DNA from: Firmicutes bacterium UBA1047
Lineage (GTDB): Bacteria; Bacillota; Clostridia; Tissierellales; Sedimentibacteraceae
Direction of reading: 5' to 3'
NCBI GenBank assembly: GCA_002316585.1
Contig: DCDU01000068.1
Span: 1,989 to 7,666, forward strand
Length of the DNA stretch: 5,678 nt
The notes beneath the pieces are model-generated. The model did not search any database. It was not told the origin of the DNA and worked only from the letters and a program-made list of their open reading frames with translations. The position numbers were made by a program, and so were the translations under genes. Of the stretch, positions 1-4,793 are shown in pieces. The stretch's first letter is position 1, and every line of letters starts with the position of its first letter.

Positions 1-1760
1 TTTCCGCATTTAATACATAATTCCTGATTTATTTCATGAGGATTTTTAACAGTTCCTGAAATACAGCTTACAGGACACTTTCTTGCACACAGAGTACATC
101 CTGTGCATTTATCCTTGTCAATTTCATAAGTTAATAAAGCTTTGCAGTGTTTAGCAGGGCATTTCTTATCTACCACATGTGCAATATATTCATCCTTAAA
201 ATATCTTAATGTTGCCAATACAGGGTTTGGAGCTGTTTGTCCAAGACCGCACAAAGATGAATCCTTAACGCTGTTTGCCAAGCTTTCCAATTCATCCAAG
301 TCTTCCATGGTACCATTGCCTTCAACAATTCTTTCAAGAATGCTGAGCATTCTTTTTGTTCCCACTCTGCAAGGTGTACACTTACCGCAGGATTCATCAA
401 CTATAAAGTCTAAGAAGAATCTTGCTATATCAACCATACAGTTGTCTTCATCCATTACTATCATACCGCCCGAACCCATCATTGAGCCGACTTTTGCAAG
501 ATTTTCATAATCGATTGGCGTGTCAAGGTGAGCAGACGTTAAGCATCCTCCCGAAGGTCCGCCTGTCTGAACTGCTTTAAATGCTTTGCCGTTAGGACAT
601 CCGCCGCCTATGTCGTATATAACTTCTCTCAATGTCGTTCCCATCGGTACTTCAACAAGACCTGTATTTGTTATTTTTCCGCCTAACGCAAATACTTTTG
701 TCCCCGGAGATTTTTCCGTGCCGAAGCTTTTAAACCATTCCGGTCCGTTTATTATAATTTGAGGAATGTTTGCCAATGTTTCAACATTGTTTATTACTGT
801 AGGTTTTCCCCATAAACCTTTGTTTGCCGGAAATGGAGGCTTAACTCTTGACATTCCTCTGTTTCCTTCAATTGACTGCATAAGCGCCGTTTCTTCGCCG
901 CATACGAAGGCACCTGCTCCAAGTCTCGTTTCTATATCAAAATCAAAGCCCGAATTAAATATGTTTTTACCCAAAAGTCCAAGCTCTCTTGCCTGGTCGA
1001 TTGCTATGTGCAATCTGTGAACGGCAATTGGATATTCGGCTCTTACATATATAAATCCCTTGGTGGCTCCGATTGCATAACCTGCTATAGCCATTGCTTC
1101 CAATACTGCATGAGGGTCTCCTTCAAGAACGCTTCTGTCCATGAATGCGCCCGGGTCTCCTTCGTCAGCATTGCATATAATATATTTCTGATCTGCTTTA
1201 TTCGGTGCCGCAAAACTCCATTTCATTCCTGTTGGGAAGCCTGCACCGCCTCTGCCCCTAAGGTTAGCATCTTTCATTAATTTAATTACATCTTCCGGGG
1301 TCATTTCAGTCAAAGCTTTTCCAAGAGCCATATAACCGTCTCTTGCTATATATTCATTTATATTTTCAGGGTTGATTACACCGCAATTTCGAAGTGCAAC
1401 TCTTTTTTGCTTACTGTAAAACTGAACATCCATCAATGATTTATGTTCTTCCGCATGCTCAACTTTAGCTTTTTCTTTAAATAAATATTTTTCTACTATT
1501 CTTCCTTTTAACAGGTGTTCTTCCACTATTTCATCTACTCTGTCAACCGTCATTCTAGAATAAAATGAACCTTCGGGATATACTATCACTATGGGACCTT
1601 CTTCGCATAAACCAAAACAGCCTGTTCCCACAACCTGAACTTCTTTGTCCAATTTAACTTCTTTGATTTTCTCTTCAAATCTTTTTCTTACTAATTGAGA
1701 TTTAGAAGAAGTACATCCGGTTCCACCACATACTAAAACATGAGATCTGAAAATCGCCAT
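1..1760 (-). CDS. hydB: NADH-binding NuoF-like subunit of an electron-bifurcating [FeFe] hydrogenase (HydB/HndC), 3' end cut by the window edge
   Basis: The frame is open from an ATG at 1760 to the window edge, giving 586 whole codons without a stop; the family is usually about 595-625 residues, so only a short tail is missing. Seen in order: an N-terminal thioredoxin-fold [2Fe-2S] domain with C11, C16, C48 and C52; the FMN/NADH domain with LRGRGGAGFPTG (167-178) and GAGAFVCGEETAL (281-293); an SLBB-like region; the N3-type [4Fe-4S] motif CGKCTPC (C458, C461, C464) with C504; a CPAKHC knuckle (C534, C539); and a C-terminal 2x[4Fe-4S] ferredoxin with C552, C555, C558, C562 and the first two cysteines of the second cluster (C582, C585). 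C566 is an extra cysteine. The GGAGG just upstream of the ATG supports this start. In known complexes this flavin subunit exchanges electrons with NADH and ferredoxin; the cut end is followed, I infer, by hydA. A NuoF of formate dehydrogenase or complex I is less likely given the N-terminal ferredoxin domain, the C-terminal ferredoxin domain and the gene order. Confidence 0.93.
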   Translation of the reverse strand, partial: MAIFRSHVLVCGGTGCTSSKSQLVRKRFEEKIKEVKLDKEVQVVGTGCFGLCEEGPIVIVYPEGSFYSRMTVDRVDEIVEEHLLKGRIVEKYLFKEKAKVEHAEEHKSLMDVQFYSKQKRVALRNCGVINPENINEYIARDGYMALGKALTEMTPEDVIKLMKDANLRGRGGAGFPTGMKWSFAAPNKADQKYIICNADEGDPGAFMDRSVLEGDPHAVLEAMAIAGYAIGATKGFIYVRAEYPIAVHRLHIAIDQARELGLLGKNIFNSGFDFDIETRLGAGAFVCGEETALMQSIEGNRGMSRVKPPFPANKGLWGKPTVINNVETLANIPQIIINGPEWFKSFGTEKSPGTKVFALGGKITNTGLVEVPMGTTLREVIYDIGGGCPNGKAFKAVQTGGPSGGCLTSAHLDTPIDYENLAKVGSMMGSGGMIVMDEDNCMVDIARFFLDFIVDESCGKCTPCRVGTKRMLSILERIVEGNGTMEDLDELESLANSVKDSSLCGLGQTAPNPVLATLRYFKDEYIAHVVDKKCPAKHCKALLTYEIDKDKCTGCTLCARKCPVSCISGTVKNPHEINQELCIKCG

Positions 1761-1784
1761 GACTTTACCTCCACTTTCATTATG

Positions 1785-2150
1785 TTATTTAGCTGTACCA
1801 ATTGTATATTCTTTTATAACAATACCGTTCACTAAATGCTCCGCAACAATCTTTTTAGCCTTCTCGGGGTCAACATGAATATACGTGACCTTTTCCTTAT
1901 CGGGAGCGTATACTTCGACAATCGGTTCATATGTGCACATACCGATGCAGCCCGTCTGAACAACTTGTACATTATTTAAATTTCTTTTGGCAACTTCTTC
2001 AACAAATGCAGAAAGAACCGGTCTTGCACCTGCTGATATTCCGCATGTCGCCATACCTACAACAACTCTTACATCTTTGTCGGTATTTCTCATTTCCACA
2101 TTTTTTATTGCTTCTTCCCTGATTTTCTTTAATTCTTCCAACGATTTCAT
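1785..2150 (-). CDS. hndB: Small thioredoxin-fold (2Fe-2S)-ferredoxin-like hydrogenase subunit (HydD/HndB)
   Basis: This 121-residue protein has the thioredoxin-like ferredoxin fold signature: a charged N-terminal helix (1-27), a VVVGMATC strand and turn (29-36), then VQVVQTGCIGMC (61-72) followed by EPIVEVY. It aligns closely with the N-terminal domain of the downstream hydB product, which has VQVVGTGCFGLC at the same place. Only three of the four usual ligands are present (C36, C68, C72); the first ligand position is V31. Length and position between nuoE-like and nuoF-like genes match HndB of hndABCD hydrogenases and the HydD-type subunit of clostridial bifurcating hydrogenases, whose exact role is not settled. 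The gene starts 10 bases after hydC; its AGGAGG overlaps the hydC stop codon TAG, so translation is probably coupled. HydB follows after 24 bases. The family assignment is firm; whether it binds a cluster is unclear. Confidence 0.9.
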   Translation of the reverse strand: MKSLEELKKIREEAIKNVEMRNTDKDVRVVVGMATCGISAGARPVLSAFVEEVAKRNLNNVQVVQTGCIGMCTYEPIVEVYAPDKEKVTYIHVDPEKAKKIVAEHLVNGIVIKEYTIGTAK

Positions 2151-2160
2151 GCTGCTCCTC

Positions 2161-2643
2161 CTATTTGTATTTTTTTAATATTTCTTTTATTTTTTGCGGT
2201 TCCATTTTACCGTAAACATCATCGTCAATCATCATAACAGGAGCTAATCCGCAGCAGCCTAAACATCTGGTTGCCTCAAGTGTAAATAACTTGTCTTCCG
2301 TGGTTTTTCCTACCTTCACGTTTAATTCTTCGGCAAGTTTGTCCATAATTTCCTGAGAACCTTTTACATAACATGCAGTTCCTAAACATAAGCCGATTTT
2401 ATGTTTGCCTTTTTCTTCTGTGGAGAATTGTGTGTAGAATGTTACAACACCGTAAATATCAGCTAATGGAATATTTGTTTCATCTGAAATAAACTGTTGA
2501 ACTTCAAGGGGCAAATATCCAAATATACCTTGGGCTTTTTGCAATATTTGCATAGTTACTCCTTGTGAATTTTTTACCGAATCAATATACTTTTTCAATT
2601 CATCAAATTCACTTTTTTTTGATAGTACAAACTCGTTCTGCAA
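2161..2643 (-). CDS. hydC: NuoE-like [2Fe-2S] subunit of the bifurcating hydrogenase (HydC/HndA), probable TTG start
   Basis: The 160-residue product is a NuoE/24-kDa-subunit homologue. It has the N-terminal helical bundle with the family motif around LQKAQGIFGYLP (34-45) and IYGVVTFYTQF (63-73), then the thioredoxin-like [2Fe-2S] domain with CLGTAC (C86, C91) and CLGCC (C127, C131), the C-x4-C and C-x3-C ligand pairs. The family is usually 155-175 residues. It passes electrons between its cluster and the flavin subunit HydB. I chose the TTG at 2643-2641 because a perfect GGAGG lies 8 bases before it; the ATG at 2658-2656 has no Shine-Dalgarno sequence and would start inside that very site (ATGGAGG). 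The ATG start would add five residues (MEVSK). It is the first gene of the operon, about 31 bases from the predicted transcription start. A generic complex I NuoE is excluded by the absence of other nuo genes and by the hndB-type neighbour. Confidence 0.92.
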   Translation of the reverse strand: MQNEFVLSKKSEFDELKKYIDSVKNSQGVTMQILQKAQGIFGYLPLEVQQFISDETNIPLADIYGVVTFYTQFSTEEKGKHKIGLCLGTACYVKGSQEIMDKLAEELNVKVGKTTEDKLFTLEATRCLGCCGLAPVMMIDDDVYGKMEPQKIKEILKKYK

Positions 2644-2650
2644 TTTGCTA

Positions 2651-2656
2651 ACCTCC
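2651..2656 (-). promoter_or_regulatory. Shine-Dalgarno site that decides the hydC start
   Basis: GGAGGT on the minus strand is followed by the 8-base spacer TTAGCAAA and then TTG, ideal spacing for a TTG start. The sequence overlaps the upstream ATG (ATGGAGG), which itself is preceded only by A/T-rich sequence with no purine-rich site. Confidence 0.75.
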
Positions 2657-2665
2657 ATAATTAAT

Positions 2666-2686
2666 TATAATAACCATGTTATTATA
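2666..2686. promoter_or_regulatory. Perfect palindrome over the -10 box and start site of the hydrogenase promoter (candidate operator)
   Basis: The arms TATAATAAC and GTTATTATA are perfect 9-bp inverted repeats around a 3-base centre. The minus-strand arm contains the whole -10 box and the dyad extends past the predicted start at about 2674, so a bound protein would block polymerase. The sequence does not match the Rex consensus (TTGTTAA-N4-TTAACAA) or a standard Fur/PerR box, so no regulator is named. Part of the symmetry comes from the A/T-rich -10 itself, so function is inferred. Confidence 0.5.
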
Positions 2687-2709
2687 CATTCAACATCAGT
2701 AAAAGTCAA
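2681..2709 (-). promoter_or_regulatory. Sigma-A-type promoter of the hydCDB operon
   Basis: On the minus strand, TTGACT (2709-2704, five of six matches to TTGACA) is separated by exactly 17 bases from a consensus TATAAT (2686-2681). Transcription would begin near 2674, leaving a leader of about 31 bases to the TTG start of hydC. It lies just downstream of the aminopeptidase terminator, as expected for an independent operon. Confidence 0.8.
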
Positions 2710-2733
2710 CCAATGGTATCATATTTAATAAAA

Positions 2734-2749
2734 TGTTAAATAAATCACA
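2734..2749. promoter_or_regulatory. Rex- or Crp/Fnr-like binding site upstream of the hydrogenase promoter
   Basis: The plus strand reads TGTTAAATAAATCACA, matching TGTGA-W6-TCACA at 15 of 16 positions. That pattern is shared by Rex (the NADH/NAD+ sensor, TTGTGAA-type sites) and Crp/Fnr-family regulators; the left half TGTTAA also equals the clostridial Rex half-site. Its centre is about 67.5 bases upstream of the predicted start, a distance better suited to an activator than to a simple repressor. Redox control of an NADH-linked hydrogenase would make biological sense, but binding is inferred from sequence only. Confidence 0.45.
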
Positions 2750-2759
2750 GTGTGTAATT

Positions 2760-2791
2760 AAAAAAATCCTCTAAGCTGTGAGGATTTTTTT
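2760..2791 (-). terminator. Rho-independent terminator of the aminopeptidase unit
   Basis: Reading the minus strand 14 bases after the aminopeptidase stop: an A-run, ATCCTC, an 8-base loop, GAGGAT and a T-run. The core stem is 6 bp (2766-2771 with 2780-2785) and is extended by A-U pairs to about 12 bp. Because A- and T-runs flank both sides it could also work on the plus strand, although no plus-strand gene is seen nearby. Confidence 0.85.
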
Positions 2792-2804
2792 TATATTAAT
2801 TTTT

Positions 2805-4202
2805 TCAATATTTATTATAAAATGTATTATAAGCCTTGTAAGTCATATAAACATCCGTCTTTGAAACTAATTCATAAGGGGCATGCATACTTAATACAGG
2901 AACTCCTAAATCTACCACATCCATATTATAGTTCGCCAAAATATATGCAATGGTTCCTCCTCCGCCCTGGTCTACCTTACCTAATTCAGATGTCTGCCAA
3001 ACAACATTATTTTCATTAAATAATTTTCGAAGTTTACCTATATATTCCGCATTGGCATCGTTGGCTCCCGACTTGCCTCTGCTGCCTGTGTATTTAACAA
3101 GCGCCACACCCTTGCCCATAATTGCGGCATTTTGAATTTCCGTAACATGGGGGTATGTAGGGTCAACTCCTGCCGCCACATCCGACGAGAGCATGCTGCT
3201 GTTCTCCAGAGCCCTTTTTAATAACAGCTCACTGTAGTTTCCGTTATTTTTAATTGCAATGAGTTCAGCAACCATATTGTTGAAAAACATGGAATGCATA
3301 CCGGTATTTCCGTTGCTTCCGACTTCCTCCTTGTCGGCAAACAATGCAACCGCTGTTCTTTGAGGAGAGTCTAATTCCAATATAGCCCTTAAGGATGTAT
3401 ATGCACACACTCTGTCGTCATGACCGTATGCCATTATCATTCCTCTGTCAATACCCACATCCCTTGCTTTTCCCGCAGGCACTATTTCCAATTCCGCCGT
3501 CAGGAAATCTTCTTCAATCATACCGTATTTTTCATTGAGTATTTTAAGAACATTTAATTTAAATTTTTTATCATCTTCCTTACCTTCTGCAGGAAGGCTT
3601 CCTATTATAACATTAAGTCCTTCGCCTTCGATAGCCTCTGATAGTTTTTTGTCGTTCTGGTCCTTCGCCAAGTGAGGAAGCAAGTCGGTTATATAAAAAA
3701 CAGGGTCATTTTCATCATCACCGATGGCAATATCAATAGCTTCTCCATTTTCTTTAACAACTGTTCCGTAAAGAGCCAAAGGAATCGCCACCCACTGATA
3801 CTTTCTGATACCACCGTAATAATGAGTTTTCAAAAGAGTAATTCCATGCTCTTCATACAATGGATTTTGTTTTAAATCTATACGGGGGGAATCTACGTGA
3901 CTTCCCACTATATTCATTCCTTTTTCTATTGTCTCATTACCCACCACAACCAAGACGGCAGCTTTTTCCTTATTTACATAGTATAACTTGTCGCCTTGTT
4001 TTATTTCATCCATATCCTTAAAGTTTTTAAAGCCTGCTTTCTTTGCCTGCCTTACTATTTCTTTAACGGAAAGTCTTTCGGTTTTTGAAGCATCAATAAA
4101 CTTTTTATAATCATCAGCTACCTTAAAAACCTCTTCTTTTACTCCTTCATTTACTTTTTCCCAAATATAATGCTTTTTGTAAAATAGATTATCGTTAACC
4201 AT
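2805..4202 (-). CDS. apeA: M18-family zinc aminopeptidase (ApeA type)
   Basis: The 465-residue product has the full set of M18 features and the usual length of the bacterial ApeA branch. Seen: SHVDSPRIDL (101-110) with first zinc ligand H102; GHDDR (260-264) with bridging D262; ADKEEVGSNG (289-298) with catalytic base E292 and zinc ligand E293; SSDVAAGVDP (339-348) with D341; and SMHAPYELVSKTD (438-450) with H440. By family knowledge it is a cytoplasmic, dodecameric, two-metal exopeptidase that removes N-terminal residues from peptides; the exact residue preference is not readable here. There is no signal peptide. The ATG lies one base after the stop of the upstream secreted-protein gene, and its AGGAG (4209-4213) is inside that gene's last codons, so the two are cotranscribed and probably translationally coupled. 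A hairpin terminator follows. All expected ligands are intact, so it should be active. Confidence 0.95.
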   Translation of the reverse strand: MVNDNLFYKKHYIWEKVNEGVKEEVFKVADDYKKFIDASKTERLSVKEIVRQAKKAGFKNFKDMDEIKQGDKLYYVNKEKAAVLVVVGNETIEKGMNIVGSHVDSPRIDLKQNPLYEEHGITLLKTHYYGGIRKYQWVAIPLALYGTVVKENGEAIDIAIGDDENDPVFYITDLLPHLAKDQNDKKLSEAIEGEGLNVIIGSLPAEGKEDDKKFKLNVLKILNEKYGMIEEDFLTAELEIVPAGKARDVGIDRGMIMAYGHDDRVCAYTSLRAILELDSPQRTAVALFADKEEVGSNGNTGMHSMFFNNMVAELIAIKNNGNYSELLLKRALENSSMLSSDVAAGVDPTYPHVTEIQNAAIMGKGVALVKYTGSRGKSGANDANAEYIGKLRKLFNENNVVWQTSELGKVDQGGGGTIAYILANYNMDVVDLGVPVLSMHAPYELVSKTDVYMTYKAYNTFYNKY

Positions 4203-4203
4203 C

Positions 4204-4671
4204 TTATTCTCCTATGTCATTGTTTAATATCATTAATTTTGCCAGATAAACTTGTTCATCCTGCTCAATACATTTAATATCGTAATTTTTTATTAAGTTG
4301 AATTCACCGTCATAACCGCCCATAAACCAATTCAAATCGGCATTAAGATAATATCCGTCATCAATCATCTCTATACTGTTAATTTTATGTACCTTTACAT
4401 TCATTGCCAATTCATAATCCGTAGGACAATCAATTACCTTGCATAGGATATCTAAATCGTTTTCGAGCAAATTATCGGATTCAATTTTATTTAATTTCTT
4501 CTCTAAACGGTCCATGTCCTGGCTGCCGTACAGAAATTCATTTATTATCTTTATCCTCTCGTTTAACAAATATTCAACTGTACTTATTTCTTTATGATAT
4601 TCATAGCCGTTGATTGAACTATAACTGAAAAGCAGCAATAATAACATGGTGAAAATAAATCTTTTTTTCAT
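4204..4671 (-). CDS. Small secreted protein of unknown function, cotranscribed with the aminopeptidase
   Basis: I do not recognise a family for this 155-residue protein. Residues 1-22 form a Sec-type signal peptide: basic MKKR, a hydrophobic core FIFTMLLLLLF and a small-polar stretch SYSSING, with cleavage likely around 19-23. No lipobox cysteine is present, so it is probably released or held by an uncleaved anchor rather than being a lipoprotein. The mature part begins with a charged, probably helical stretch (28-72), then C77 and C82, and ends in a likely beta-rich segment with DGYYLNADLNWFMGGYDGEF (105-124) and VYLAKLMI (141-148). A third cysteine is C134. The start is supported by AGGGGG (4679-4684) 7 bases before the ATG. 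The gene ends one base before the aminopeptidase start. A shared job with a cytoplasmic peptidase is not evident; the pairing may be only transcriptional. Confidence 0.8.
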   Translation of the reverse strand: MKKRFIFTMLLLLLFSYSSINGYEYHKEISTVEYLLNERIKIINEFLYGSQDMDRLEKKLNKIESDNLLENDLDILCKVIDCPTDYELAMNVKVHKINSIEMIDDGYYLNADLNWFMGGYDGEFNLIKNYDIKCIEQDEQVYLAKLMILNNDIGE

Positions 4672-4675
4672 TTGT

Positions 4676-4718
4676 AATCCCCCTGCAATAAAGATAGTCT
4701 TTTTATTATAGGGGGATT
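4676..4718 (-). promoter_or_regulatory. Leader hairpin that buries the ribosome binding site of the secreted-protein gene
   Basis: On the minus strand AATCCCCCT (4718-4710) pairs perfectly with AGGGGGATT (4684-4676). After one A-C mismatch and a G-U pair, six more A-U pairs continue inward, leaving a small loop near 4693-4701. The 3' arm is the Shine-Dalgarno sequence AGGGGG itself. No T-run follows on the minus strand, so it is not an ordinary terminator. If transcribed from upstream, for example as read-through from the repressor gene, it would hold down translation. A TATAAT lies in the 5' arm (4710-4705) but has no good -35. Confidence 0.5.
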
Positions 4719-4748
4719 ATGCTGATTTTTTTATCAATAATTGTCGCG

Positions 4749-4778
4749 TTTATTGCAAAATTAATCGTTTAATTTCAA
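4749..4778 (-). promoter_or_regulatory. Possible promoter of the secreted-protein/aminopeptidase unit
   Basis: On the minus strand TTGAAA (4778-4773, five of six matches to the -35 consensus) is followed after 18 bases by AATAAA (4754-4749, four of six matches). A start near 4742 would give a leader of about 70 bases that includes the whole ribosome-site hairpin. The match is modest; the main support is that a LacI-type palindrome lies in its spacer. Confidence 0.3.
4758..4775. promoter_or_regulatory. LacI-family operator-like palindrome with central CG
   Basis: AAATTAA-TCGT-TTAATTT has perfect 7-bp arms and a central CG, the hallmark of LacI/GalR-family operators, where the hinge-helix leucine enters the minor groove at the CpG step. 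It starts 18 bases after the stop codon of the LacI-family gene and lies in the spacer of the candidate promoter. The hinge of the neighbouring repressor (ARSL) keeps the required leucine. Arms are wholly A/T, so chance symmetry is possible. Confidence 0.45.
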
Positions 4779-4793
4779 CAAACTTTGCATATG

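Noticed and set aside
142..510. Open frame of 122 codons on the plus strand
   Set aside because: It is antisense to hydB, shows no family motif and has an unnatural composition; the minus-strand frame has complete conserved Fe-S and FMN motifs across it.
2666..2686. Palindrome as a Rex, Fur or PerR box
   Set aside because: Half-site sequence and spacing do not fit: Rex needs TTGTTAA or TTGTGAA halves, and Fur/PerR sites have arms separated by one base.
2723..2745. Dyad ATTTAA / TTAAAT upstream of the hyd -35 box
   Set aside because: Short all-A/T arms with a 7-base gap in an A/T-rich intergenic region, overlapping a better-supported site.
4735..4755. Dyad CAATAA / TTATTG with a 9-base centre
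   Set aside because: Six A/T-rich base pairs with a long gap are expected by chance here, and there is no T-run in the minus-strand direction to make it a terminator for the repressor gene.
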